From the NCBI RefSeq assembly GCF_001022965.1, contig NZ_LECZ01000027.1:124001-188000 (forward strand): DNA of 64,000 nucleotides. Reading direction: 5' to 3'. The stretch is from Enterobacter genomosp. O (GTDB lineage: Bacteria > Pseudomonadota > Gammaproteobacteria > Enterobacterales > Enterobacteriaceae). A program made the position numbers and the translations under genes. Every line of letters starts with the position of its first letter. The stretch's first letter is position 1. Under the pieces are notes generated by a model, which saw only the letters and a list, made by a program, of their open reading frames with translations, did not search any database and had not been told where the DNA came from. Positions 1 through 8,725 of this stretch are shown piece after piece.

Positions 1-1
1 A

Positions 2-925
2 GAGGAAGAGGCTCTGCAGGATGCCATGAAGCCAATTGTCTTACAGCAAAGCCAGCTTATGCATGCCCGGCAGGAGGCGCTGAAAAACGCCCAGCAAAAC
101 GACGCTCAGGCCATTGCGGGGCTGGCGCGCCAGCGTGATTCTCTTTCCAGAACCTGCGAGACGAAAGAGCGAGGGCTCGCGCTGGTAAATCGTCAACTTA
201 AAGACCTGAAGCCGCTGATGGAGGAAGGCTATTTTCCTCGTAACCGCTTTCTTGATATTCAGGTGCAATCTGCGTCACTGGCGGGCGAGGTGGGGGAAAC
301 TCGCAGCAAAATAGTGGAATTAGGTAATCAGATTGAGCAGCTCAAGCGCAGCATGCAACAGCGGTTGATTGACAACCGGAAAGATATTGAAACGCAGATC
401 GATCAGCTTCGCCTGCAGGTAAGTGAGAGTAAAAAACAGCTGACGCTCTCCGATGTCGATCTCGCGTTGACCCGAGTCGTGGCACCGCAGGACGGTGTGG
501 TAATGAACCTCGCGCTTGCCAGCGATAGCGCGGTAGTAAGTGCGGGAGAGCAGCTTTTGGAGCTTGTCCCGCAGACATCCCCCCTGACTATCGACTCACA
601 TATTGATGTGGCCTTGATTGATAAAGTTCATAAAGGCATGCCTGTCACCCTGATGTTCACTGCCTTTAACCAGCAAAGCACGCCGAGGATCCCGGCCCAG
701 GTATCACTGGTTTCGGCGGATCGCCAGACAGATCCCACTACCCAGCAGCCGTACTACAAGATTCAGATCGCCGTTTCGCCAGAGGGCATGAAAAAGCTGG
801 AAAGTGAAGATATTAAACCCGGTATGCCGGTAGAGGTCTTTATTAAAGCCGGAGAGCGCTCGCTATTGAGCTATCTGTTGAAACCGATTGTGGATCGAGC
901 GTCGCGGTCGTTCATCGAGGAATAA
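2..925 (+). CDS. Type I secretion membrane fusion protein (HlyD/PrtE family), 5' partial
   Basis: This is the periplasmic adaptor of a type I exporter, linking an inner-membrane ABC transporter to a TolC-like channel. The frame is open to the window edge (EEEALQDA precedes the first ATG at 26), so the N-terminal membrane anchor lies upstream. The visible part begins with a long coiled-coil hairpin (about residues 1-150 from the ATG), then a lipoyl/barrel half with VVAPQDGVVMNLA and the family C-terminal signature GMPVEVFIKAGERSLLSYLLKPI split over residues 265-290. The next gene starts inside its stop codon (TAATG). A TolC-family protein and an RTX lipase-like protein follow, so the adaptor probably exports that lipase. 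The ABC ATPase is presumably just outside the window. Confidence 0.9.
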   Translation, partial: EEEALQDAMKPIVLQQSQLMHARQEALKNAQQNDAQAIAGLARQRDSLSRTCETKERGLALVNRQLKDLKPLMEEGYFPRNRFLDIQVQSASLAGEVGETRSKIVELGNQIEQLKRSMQQRLIDNRKDIETQIDQLRLQVSESKKQLTLSDVDLALTRVVAPQDGVVMNLALASDSAVVSAGEQLLELVPQTSPLTIDSHIDVALIDKVHKGMPVTLMFTAFNQQSTPRIPAQVSLVSADRQTDPTTQQPYYKIQIAVSPEGMKKLESEDIKPGMPVEVFIKAGERSLLSYLLKPIVDRASRSFIEE

Positions 926-2286
926 TGATGCTGAGTGCACACTTTACACGCGTTTTATTTTTTCTCGCACTGATGGCGCCGTTTTCAGCAGGTGCTTTAA
1001 CGCTTGCACAGGGCTGGTTCATGGCGCTGGATAACGATCCCCATTACCGTGCTGCCGTTAAGGATCAGCTTGCCGGGCAAGAATACATTCCCATTGGCCG
1101 CGCCGGGTTACTGCCAAAAATCAGCGTCAGCTATCAGCGCGCACCGCGTAACTGGCAGCGGCAGCAGTACCAGCAGTCAAATTTGCTGGGTGAGCGTTCT
1201 GAGGTGGTGCAGCATCAACAATATGACAGCCATTCGGGATCGCTTACCGTCGTTCAGCCGCTGTTTGATTACGACGCCTATGCGGGCTATCGCATCGGCA
1301 TCATCAAAAAATTGCAGTCTGATGAACGCTACCGAAGCAGCCTGATTGACCTGCAAAACCGCTTCATTACCGCATGGCTGGATGTTGCTGAGGCACACCA
1401 GCGGCTTGAGCTTGCAGCCCTACATCGCCAGGGTCTGCAAGAGCAGAAAAAGCAGACTCAGCGACAGTTTGAATCCGGAGAGGGGTCAATAACGGATGTC
1501 ACGGAAACCGCGTCTGCGCTCAGCCTTGCTGTTGCTGATGAGATAGAAGCGCGAGATACGCTTGATACGGCAAACGTTGCGCTTTCAGCGATAGTGGGCA
1601 TGGATCTGTCAGATACTTCAGCGCTGCCGACGCTCGGTGAAAAGCCTCTTAAGCTTCCGCTGGCATCGAGAGACTATCAATACTGGGAACGAAAAGCGTC
1701 CTCGCATAACCCCGATATTCTGTCTGCCGGGCACAGCGTGGAAGAAAAGCGCTATGAAATTGAGCGCAGCCGCGCTGGCGCGCTTCCCCGAATACAGCTT
1801 TACGCAATGCATTCTGAGAACGACTCCAGCAACGATAACACCATCAATCAGAAATATCGTACCGACAGCATAGGTATGCGCGTCAGTATGGATTTGTTCT
1901 CCGGCGGAGGCGTGTCTGCTTCCGTGCGCCAGGCGGCGGCCCGCTATGAGCAGGCAAAATATCTTCACGACGCGCAGCGGCTGGTTACCTATAGCGAAAT
2001 CAAAAAATCATTAAATAAATGCCTTCATGCGCCAGAGCGCATTGCAGCCTATGCCTCCGCGGTGGAGGCCGCCAGGCGACAGGTTGAAGCGACCCAAAAA
2101 AGTATTCAGGCTGGCCAGCGTATGAATATTGATTTATTAAATGCGGAACAATCTTTCTATAAAACCAAAGTTGAGCTTACTGCTGAAAAACATGCTGTCA
2201 TTAAAGCATGGGTCAGTTTGCTCGCGCAGACGGGTGAAATAAATAATGACAACGTTATGTTGCTTAATTCTTATTTCGCTCATTAA
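925..2286 (+). CDS. TolC-family outer-membrane channel of a type I secretion system
   Basis: This is a 453-residue TolC/PrtF-type outer-membrane efflux protein. Residues 1-24 form a signal peptide ending SAGA. The rest shows the two repeated OEP halves with long amphipathic helices (Q/E/A-rich around 165-215 and 365-425) and the typical N-terminal start of ALTLAQGWFMALDNDP. It is translationally coupled to the upstream adaptor (1-base overlap, ATGATG, so ATG 928 is an alternative start). Together with the adaptor it forms the envelope-spanning conduit, most likely dedicated to the lipase-like protein encoded 28 bp downstream. Confidence 0.9.
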   Translation: MMLSAHFTRVLFFLALMAPFSAGALTLAQGWFMALDNDPHYRAAVKDQLAGQEYIPIGRAGLLPKISVSYQRAPRNWQRQQYQQSNLLGERSEVVQHQQYDSHSGSLTVVQPLFDYDAYAGYRIGIIKKLQSDERYRSSLIDLQNRFITAWLDVAEAHQRLELAALHRQGLQEQKKQTQRQFESGEGSITDVTETASALSLAVADEIEARDTLDTANVALSAIVGMDLSDTSALPTLGEKPLKLPLASRDYQYWERKASSHNPDILSAGHSVEEKRYEIERSRAGALPRIQLYAMHSENDSSNDNTINQKYRTDSIGMRVSMDLFSGGGVSASVRQAAARYEQAKYLHDAQRLVTYSEIKKSLNKCLHAPERIAAYASAVEAARRQVEATQKSIQAGQRMNIDLLNAEQSFYKTKVELTAEKHAVIKAWVSLLAQTGEINNDNVMLLNSYFAH

Positions 2287-2314
2287 TTGTCAATGTTAAA
2301 CAGAGGGACAGACT

Positions 2315-4048
2315 ATGCCTGTATTTGATTATCAGGGCGAGAAAAATACGCAGCTTATTAAGGAAGCGCTGACTATTGAAAGTATCAATTTTGGTGCGGC
2401 GACCTATGCTGATTATACCTATACGGAAGAAAATGGCTGGAAAGTATTAGACGGCGCGACGCTCAACTATAGTGGTTGTACTAATCCCTATGGTGCTTTT
2501 TATGGCGAAAGTCTTCTGGAGTCGAGCGCCGAATGCAACGTCATGGGGAAATATGATGCTAATGGTAAGCTGGTGAACATAGGAATTAGCTTCTGGGGGA
2601 CGGGAACTTACGCGGGCGCACCTTCACTTCAGCATACCGTTAACACAGCGATGGATACCGTCAGCGATGTATTCTCTGCGCTAATCGATGGCTATGCAGA
2701 TAACTATGTTCTCAATGCTTATAAAAACCTCATGAGTTCAGTGGCCGCGTTTGCCAGTGCAAACGGCCTCACCGGTGATGACGTCATCGTTACCGGGCAT
2801 AGTCTCGGTGGACTGGCTGTTAACAGTATGGCGACCCTTTCCGCTCAGGGCCAATGGGATAGTTTTTTTGAGGACGCGAGCTATGTCGCTTTTGCCTCTC
2901 CGACCCAGAACCTTGCTGATGACAAAGTTCTTAACATTGGTTATGAAAACGATCCCGTGTTTCGTGTTTTAACTGGCCATAGCCTGTCTCTGGACAGTTT
3001 ATTTAATCATGACACTCCGCTTGAGACCTGTACCAACAACATTGTCTCTTTTAATGATTACTATGCAGGCCTGACCAGCGATTGTCAGTTCTTTTCGATC
3101 GCGAATATGGCGTCATGGGCCGGCCATTCAGGCCAGGGTTATACGGACGGCGCGTTACGAATTATGGATTCTGAAATCTATGATTTCACGCATCAAAACT
3201 CCAATATTATTGTTTCCAACCTTTCTGAGGAGTATCGCTCGACAACCTGGGTTTCCGATCTTAATAAATCCGTAACGCATATTGGTTCGACGTTTATTAT
3301 TGGTACAGAGTCGAATGATTTATTACAGGGTGGAAAGGGTAACGATTATCTTTGCGGTGGTGGGGGAGATGATAGTTTCAAAGACCACAGCGGCTATAAC
3401 GTTATTTATGGCGGTGCGGGAACCAATACCTACGTAACGGAATGTAATATCGCCGATTTTACCTTCAGCCACGACACAGAGGGAACGCTGTACTTTAAGT
3501 ATTCTACCGGGGATGTTACACGGGCAGAAGATATCCATTACGTTAATGCTGACCACACGTTGTTCAGCCTGTTTGGCATTAACTTCAACCAGAACGCCAC
3601 ATGGCAGGTAACCGATTATGGGTTAGAAGGCGATAGCGGCTCAATCGCCTATGCGAAAAGCTATTATGCTGATACATCTAACAGTTTCACTATCTCGACC
3701 GCCAGTAATGACAGCTGGTTCTATTCAGGGGCAAATGACAGCGATATCAACATTGCCGGCAACAATAATAATGTTGTTTCCGGGTTTGCAGACGACGCCA
3801 TTCACCTCAACGGCAGCGAAAACACGCTTCTCTTCTATGGTGATTTTGGTCACGACACTGTCTATAACATCTCAACCAGCGACAGCCTGATCTTTATGGC
3901 TAACCAGAGTATTGCAGACAATGACAGCTATCTTAACCACCTGTCGTTTGACGGTGATAATGCCTTACTGACCTATGGTGAGAGCAGCGTCACGCTAGTG
4001 GGTGTTAATACCGATATGCTTTCACAAATGCACATAGCGGTAGCATGA
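2315..4048 (+). CDS. Secreted lipase-like serine hydrolase with short RTX block
   Basis: The 577-residue protein lacks an N-terminal signal peptide, as expected for a type I substrate. Residues 159-166 read VTGHSLGG, the GxSxG nucleophile elbow with Ser163 as predicted nucleophile. The N-terminal 300 residues resemble family I.3 lipases (Serratia LipA, Pseudomonas polyurethanase). Residues about 330-371 hold a short glycine/aspartate RTX array (GTESNDLLQGGKGNDYL...GGGGDD), and weaker beta-roll-like sequence continues to about 520. The C-terminus is hydrophobic and lacks basic residues, fitting an uncleaved secretion signal. The RBS AGAGGGA lies before ATG 2315. Only one clear RTX block is present, fewer than usual for the family. 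The substrate is unknown. Confidence 0.85.
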   Translation: MPVFDYQGEKNTQLIKEALTIESINFGAATYADYTYTEENGWKVLDGATLNYSGCTNPYGAFYGESLLESSAECNVMGKYDANGKLVNIGISFWGTGTYAGAPSLQHTVNTAMDTVSDVFSALIDGYADNYVLNAYKNLMSSVAAFASANGLTGDDVIVTGHSLGGLAVNSMATLSAQGQWDSFFEDASYVAFASPTQNLADDKVLNIGYENDPVFRVLTGHSLSLDSLFNHDTPLETCTNNIVSFNDYYAGLTSDCQFFSIANMASWAGHSGQGYTDGALRIMDSEIYDFTHQNSNIIVSNLSEEYRSTTWVSDLNKSVTHIGSTFIIGTESNDLLQGGKGNDYLCGGGGDDSFKDHSGYNVIYGGAGTNTYVTECNIADFTFSHDTEGTLYFKYSTGDVTRAEDIHYVNADHTLFSLFGINFNQNATWQVTDYGLEGDSGSIAYAKSYYADTSNSFTISTASNDSWFYSGANDSDINIAGNNNNVVSGFADDAIHLNGSENTLLFYGDFGHDTVYNISTSDSLIFMANQSIADNDSYLNHLSFDGDNALLTYGESSVTLVGVNTDMLSQMHIAVA

Positions 4049-4050
4049 GT

Positions 4051-4082
4051 CTTATCCCCGCGGAATGCTCCGCGGGGATAAG
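4051..4082. terminator. Perfect 14-bp hairpin between lipase and pspF
   Basis: Arms 4051-4064 and 4069-4082 are perfectly complementary around the loop ATGC, immediately after the lipase stop codon and before the convergent pspF end. There is no strong U-tract on the + strand. It probably works as a terminator or mRNA 3'-end stabiliser for both convergent units. Confidence 0.7.
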
Positions 4083-4132
4083 TTCCGTCTAAACTTTTCC
4101 AACTGCATAGCGCTGTCGTCCGCTTCCGGCTG

Positions 4133-5110
4133 TCAGCGCATGTGATGTTTTTTGAGCAATGCCCTTAATTGATGGTAGGTCAGACCCAGCAGTTCAGCCG
4201 CGCGTTTCTGGTTATACTTCGCCGCCTTCAGGCTTTGCTCAAGCAGCCGTTGCTCCTGGTCATGCTGGAACTGACGCAGATCGAGAGGGAGTGAGGGCGA
4301 ATCGCCCGCGATCGCCGGTACGGCAGCGGGTGACGTACTACGCTGAAAAGGATCGATAATGATGTTGTCTAGCTCCGTCTCGCTGCTCCCGTGGCGGTAC
4401 ACAGATCGCTCCACGACGTTTTTAAGCTCGCGGATATTTCCCGGCCAGTGGTAAGCAAGCAGCGTCTCCTGCGCATAATCGCTGAAGCCGGGGAACAGCG
4501 GCAGGCCGAGTTCACGGCACATCTGAATCGCAAACTGTTCCGCCAGCAGCATGATGTCGCTTTGACGCTCGCGCAGCGGAGGAAGCTGAACGACGTCAAA
4601 GGCCAGGCGGTCAAGCAGGTCGGCACGGAATTTTTCCTCCGCCACCATCTCAGGCAGGTTGGCGTTAGTGGCGCAGACCAGGCGCACATTGACCTGCAGC
4701 GGCTGGCTGCCGCCGACGCGTTCCAGCTCGCCGTACTCAATCACGCGCAGCAGTTTTTCCTGCACCAGCATGGGGGCGGTGGCCAGTTCATCAAGAAACA
4801 GCGTGCCGCCGTCGGCGCGCTCAAAGCGTCCGGGATGGCGTTTCTGGGCGCCGGTAAACGCGCCCGCTTCATGGCCGAAAAGCTCGGTATCGAGCAGGTT
4901 TTCATTCAGCGCCGCACAGTTAAGGGAAATGAAGGGACCATCCCAGCGCCCGGATAAATAGTGCAGACGGTTGGCTATCAGCTCCTTTCCTGTTCCGCGT
5001 TCACCGATGATGAGCACCGGTTTATCGAGCGGTGCAAGGCGGGAGACCTGCTCCAGCACTTCCAGAAAGCTGTTTGCTTCGCCGAGTAAATTGTCTTTGT
5101 ATCCAGGCAT
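4133..5110 (-). CDS. pspF: PspF, sigma-54 activator of the phage-shock operon
   Basis: PspF is a bacterial enhancer-binding AAA+ ATPase that activates the pspA promoter. It has no receiver domain and begins directly with the AAA+ module: Walker A GERGTGKE, the sigma-54-contact loop GAFTGA, Walker B GGTLFLDE. It ends with a Fis-type helix-turn-helix (NQKRAAELLGLTYHQLRALL). I chose the ATG at 5110 (MPGYKDNLLGEANSF, 325 residues) because it matches the E. coli start and length. A GTG five codons upstream is possible, but the AAGGAG would then overlap the start codon. It is divergent from pspA, sharing the 5126-5276 control region. Activity is normally held in check by PspA binding. Confidence 0.97.
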   Translation of the reverse strand: MPGYKDNLLGEANSFLEVLEQVSRLAPLDKPVLIIGERGTGKELIANRLHYLSGRWDGPFISLNCAALNENLLDTELFGHEAGAFTGAQKRHPGRFERADGGTLFLDELATAPMLVQEKLLRVIEYGELERVGGSQPLQVNVRLVCATNANLPEMVAEEKFRADLLDRLAFDVVQLPPLRERQSDIMLLAEQFAIQMCRELGLPLFPGFSDYAQETLLAYHWPGNIRELKNVVERSVYRHGSSETELDNIIIDPFQRSTSPAAVPAIAGDSPSLPLDLRQFQHDQEQRLLEQSLKAAKYNQKRAAELLGLTYHQLRALLKKHHMR

Positions 5111-5209
5111 GATGAAATTAACCACTCCTTAGTGTTATTCACCAGGTAAGGATAGTCATGCGCTGCGTGAAAATCAATCAGGATGAGTAAAATCAATAAG
5201 ATAAAAAGT

Positions 5210-5225
5210 TGGCATGGGATTTGTA
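5210..5225 (+). promoter_or_regulatory. Sigma-54 promoter of pspABCD
   Basis: TGGCAT-N5-TTGTA matches the -24/-12 consensus TGGCAC-N5-TTGCW with correct spacing, about 50 bp before the pspA ATG. The E. coli pspA promoter also has TTGTA at -12. AT-rich AATCAA motifs at 5171-5203 could include an IHF site, but no full consensus is present. Confidence 0.85.
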
Positions 5226-5273
5226 TTATCCGTACAGCAGGGCATCGCCCGATAACAGAACTATGAGGATTAG

Positions 5274-5945
<672 letters not shown>

Positions 5946-5994
5946 TAATGCCTGCGGCACCTGAGCGTGCCGCATCATAAGACAAGGAGTACAC

Positions 5995-6219
5995 ATGAGC
6001 GCGCTTTTTCTGGCCATTCCCCTGACTATTTTCGTGCTGTTCGTATTGCCGATTTGGCTATGGCTGCACTACAGCAACCGTTCTTCACGAGGCGAACTGT
6101 CCCAGAGTGAACAACAGCGTCTGGCACAGCTCTCCGATGAGGCGAACAGAATGCGCGAACGCATTCAGGCGCTGGAGTCTATTCTGGATGCCGAACATCC
6201 AAACTGGAGGGACCGTTAA
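5995..6219 (+). CDS. pspB: Phage-shock protein B
   Basis: This 74-residue inner-membrane protein works with PspC as the sensor that releases PspA from PspF. A single N-terminal membrane helix (about residues 4-24, LFLAIPLTIFVLFVLPIWLWL) is followed by a short cytoplasmic coiled coil ending in HPNWRDR. RBS ACAAGGAG lies at normal spacing before ATG 5995. Its stop overlaps the pspC start (TAATG), indicating translational coupling. Confidence 0.96.
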   Translation: MSALFLAIPLTIFVLFVLPIWLWLHYSNRSSRGELSQSEQQRLAQLSDEANRMRERIQALESILDAEHPNWRDR

Positions 6220-6578
6220 TGTCTGGATTGAATCTGAACAAAAAGTTGTGGCGTATTCCGCAGCAGGGCATGGTGCGCGGCGTCTGTGCCGGGCTGGCCC
6301 ACTATCTTGATGTCCCGGTAAAGCTGGTGCGCGTGGTGACGGTGCTTTCGATCTTCTTCGGTCTGGCATTTATTACCTTGGTGGCGTACATCGTGCTGTC
6401 GTTTGTCCTTGACCCGATGCCGGAAGGGGAGCTGGCTGCAGAAGGGGCTCCAACCAGCAGCGATCTCCTCAATGCCGTTGATGAGCAACTCGCAGCCGGT
6501 GAGAAGCGTTTGCGGGAAATGGAACGCTATGTCACGTCGGATACCTTTACGCTGAGAAGTCGTTTTCGTCAGCTTTAA
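6219..6578 (+). CDS. pspC: Phage-shock protein C
   Basis: The 119-residue PspC has the typical N-terminal PspC domain (KLWRIPQQGMVRGVCAGLA, residues 8-26), then a hydrophobic helix at about 40-66 and a charged C-terminal leucine-zipper-like segment (about residues 85-110). With PspB it relays envelope stress to PspA-PspF. It is coupled to pspB by a 1-base overlap. The length matches the E. coli protein. Confidence 0.96.
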   Translation: MSGLNLNKKLWRIPQQGMVRGVCAGLAHYLDVPVKLVRVVTVLSIFFGLAFITLVAYIVLSFVLDPMPEGELAAEGAPTSSDLLNAVDEQLAAGEKRLREMERYVTSDTFTLRSRFRQL

Positions 6579-6590
6579 GAGAGAAATGAG

Positions 6591-6812
6591 ATGAAACAAC
6601 ACTGGCAACAGGCCGGTCAGAAGGTAAAACCCGGCCTGAAAATCGCAGGTAAACTGGTTCTGCTGACCGCGTTACGCTACGGTCCGGCGGGTGTGGCAGG
6701 TTGGGCGATAAAATCCATTGCCCGCAAGCCGGTCAGAATGGTACTGGCCGTGGCGCTCGAACCGCTGTTGCAAAAAGTGGCAAAACGGCTTTCACGCCGC
6801 TATTTATCCTGA
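6591..6812 (+). CDS. pspD: Phage-shock protein D
   Basis: This is a 73-residue basic protein with a hydrophobic central stretch ([20 protein letters not shown], about 21-40), matching the small peripheral-membrane PspD family. It is the last gene of the psp operon, 12 bp after pspC with RBS GAGA. Its biochemical role is poorly defined in the family. In E. coli pspE (rhodanese) follows; here non-coding hairpins and then ycjM follow instead. Confidence 0.92.
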   Translation: MKQHWQQAGQKVKPGLKIAGKLVLLTALRYGPAGVAGWAIKSIARKPVRMVLAVALEPLLQKVAKRLSRRYLS

Positions 6813-6832
6813 AAATTCTCACTCGCGCCAAC

Positions 6833-6929
6833 CCCTTCTTTTCCCAAAGAAGGGCCAGGGACGATTAACCGCCTTTCCGCTTTTTCCCCTTCTTTCTTTG
6901 CGGCAGCTCACAATACGACGTTGAGCTGC
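6833..6929. terminator. Two hairpins closing the psp operon
   Basis: Two perfect inverted repeats follow pspD. The first has arms 6833-6841 and 6846-6854 (CCCTTCTTT/AAAGAAGGG); the second has arms 6903-6910 and 6922-6929 (GCAGCTCA/TGAGCTGC). Neither has a strong U-tract directly after it, though TTTTT appears about 12 bp after the second. They probably terminate or protect the psp transcript. Confidence 0.55.
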
Positions 6930-6961
6930 TTTGCAATCGCGTTTTTCTGCCTCCCGGTCCG

Positions 6962-6990
6962 TTGACAGATATTTTTCATGGGAGTAGATT
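6962..6990 (+). promoter_or_regulatory. Sigma-70 promoter for the ycj operon
   Basis: A perfect -35 TTGACA (6962-6967) is followed after exactly 17 bp by TAGATT (6985-6990). Transcription would start near 6997, placing the operator at 6999-7012 immediately downstream, where a bound repressor would block initiation. This also rules out any ycjM start codon upstream of about 7000. Confidence 0.75.
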
Positions 6991-6998
6991 GCGTTCCG

Positions 6999-7012
6999 TG
7001 GGACCGCTACCA
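6999..7012. promoter_or_regulatory. Putative YcjW operator 1
   Basis: TGGGACCGCTACCA is an imperfect palindrome (arms TGGGACC and TGGTAGC, 5 of 7 matching, CG at the centre), the usual form of a LacI-family site. It sits just after the predicted ycjM promoter and is repeated exactly at 16947-16960 in the same operon. The LacI-type gene ycjW at the operon's far end is the obvious binder. Assignment is inference. Confidence 0.65.
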
Positions 7013-7024
7013 TGGAAAATAAAA

Positions 7025-8710
7025 GTGAACGCAAAAATTAAAGAGCTCATTAATCTCATTTACGGGGAATCGTTTTCTGAAGCACAGCGTAATGTGCTGC
7101 TGGAAAATATTGGAAAGGCCGCTTCCGTTATTACTGAAAAGCGTAAAGCGGGGTGGGATGAAAAAGACGTTGTTCTGATTACCTATGCCGATCAATTTTC
7201 AGCGAAAGGGGAGAAGGCACTGCCGGTTTTTACGCGTTTTTATAACAAGTGGCTTTCTCACTCTTTTTCTCACGTCCATCTTTTACCATTTTATCCATGG
7301 TCTTCTGACGACGGCTTTTCTGTCATTGATTATCATGAAGTTGCACCTGAAACCGGAACGTGGCGAGACGTTGCCGAATTAAAACAGTCAACCAGTTTGA
7401 TGTTTGATTTCGTCTGCAACCATATGTCTGCCAAAAGCAAATGGTTTGCGAATTACCTTAAGCAAATACCCGGGTACGAAGATTTCTTCATTTCTGTCGA
7501 TCCTGAAACAGACTTATCCGCGGTGACTCGCCCGCGCGCATTACCTCTTCTTACGCCTTTCACGCTTCATGATGGCAGCGTGCGACACCTGTGGACCACC
7601 TTCAGCGAGGACCAGGTCGATCTCAATTTCGCCTCTCCGCAGGTGCTGATTGCGATGGTCGACGTGTTGCTGCATTACCTGATGGAAGGGGCACGATACA
7701 TTCGTCTGGATGCCGTTGGGTTTATGTGGAAAATACCTGGAACATGCTGCATCCATCTTGAACAAACCCACCAGCTCATCCAGCTCTTCCGCGCCATTAC
7801 CGAGGCTGTAGCCCCCGGTACGGTGATCATCACTGAGACGAATGTTCCGCATCAAGACAACATCTCTTACTTTGGTGACGGTGAAAATGAGGCACAGATG
7901 GTTTATCAGTTCTCTCTGCCCCCGCTTGTTTTGCATGCGGTACGTTGTCAGGATGTTCGTGCTCTCAATCAGTGGGCAGCATCGCTAAAGCTGCCCTCAA
8001 CGAAAACCACCTGGTTCAACTTCCTGGCCTCGCATGACGGCATTGGCCTTAATCCGTTACGTGGAATTTTACCTGAGTCAGAGATTATTTCACTTGTGGA
8101 AAAACTGCAGGCCGAAGGGGCGCTGGTTAACTGGAAAAATAACCCGGATGGGACACGTAGCCCGTATGAAATTAATGTCACCTATCTGGATGCATTAAGC
8201 CCAGGTGACAGCGATGATGATCATCGCATCGCACGGTTTATTCTTGCTCACGCCGTGCTTTTAAGCTTCCCGGGTGTGCCTGCGGTCTATATCCAAAGTA
8301 TTCTTGGTTCTCGTAATGATTATGCTGGCGTTGAACGCTTGGGATACAACCGCGCGATAAACCGTGAGAAATACATCGCAGGACAAATTGATAGCGTGCT
8401 TGAGGATAAAACAAGCCTGCGTTATCAGGTCTATTCCAGGTTAAGTCATTTAATTGCGCTACGCCGGAAAGAAAAAGCATTCCATCCTGACGGTGAGGCT
8501 TATTTTAGCGCATCAGGGGAACATGTTTTAAAAATTATTCGCATTGCGGATTCTGGCGAGAAGATATCAGCATTATTTAATTTCAGCGATCGCACTCAAA
8601 CGGTTGAATCCGATATTCAATCCGGAAGGGAGTTGATCGCCGGAAAGGATATTACAGATACGGCTCTGACCCTTACTCCATGGCAGGTGTTGTGGATTAA
8701 AGAAAACTAA
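7025..8710 (+). CDS. ycjM: GH13 sucrose-phosphorylase-like enzyme YcjM (glucosylglycerate phosphorylase type)
   Basis: This retaining GH13_18 glycoside phosphorylase cleaves an alpha-glucoside with phosphate to give alpha-glucose 1-phosphate; E. coli YcjM has been described as acting on glucosylglycerate. The active-site strings are IRLDAVGF (nucleophile Asp229), IITETNVPH (acid/base Glu271) and LASHDGIGLNP (transition-state Asp). I chose the GTG at 7025, giving 561 residues and aligning VNAKIKELINLIYG with the E. coli N-terminus; the longer frame from 6962 would put the promoter and operator inside the gene. The RBS is weak (ATGGAAAA). It is the first gene of the ycjM-V operon. Confidence 0.93.
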   Translation: MNAKIKELINLIYGESFSEAQRNVLLENIGKAASVITEKRKAGWDEKDVVLITYADQFSAKGEKALPVFTRFYNKWLSHSFSHVHLLPFYPWSSDDGFSVIDYHEVAPETGTWRDVAELKQSTSLMFDFVCNHMSAKSKWFANYLKQIPGYEDFFISVDPETDLSAVTRPRALPLLTPFTLHDGSVRHLWTTFSEDQVDLNFASPQVLIAMVDVLLHYLMEGARYIRLDAVGFMWKIPGTCCIHLEQTHQLIQLFRAITEAVAPGTVIITETNVPHQDNISYFGDGENEAQMVYQFSLPPLVLHAVRCQDVRALNQWAASLKLPSTKTTWFNFLASHDGIGLNPLRGILPESEIISLVEKLQAEGALVNWKNNPDGTRSPYEINVTYLDALSPGDSDDDHRIARFILAHAVLLSFPGVPAVYIQSILGSRNDYAGVERLGYNRAINREKYIAGQIDSVLEDKTSLRYQVYSRLSHLIALRRKEKAFHPDGEAYFSASGEHVLKIIRIADSGEKISALFNFSDRTQTVESDIQSGRELIAGKDITDTALTLTPWQVLWIKEN

Positions 8711-8725
8711 AAAAGGACCTTAAAC

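Noticed and set aside
6962..7024. 21-codon N-terminal extension of ycjM
   Set aside because: It would place the consensus -35/-10 promoter and the operator inside the coding sequence, and E. coli YcjM aligns from the GTG at 7025.
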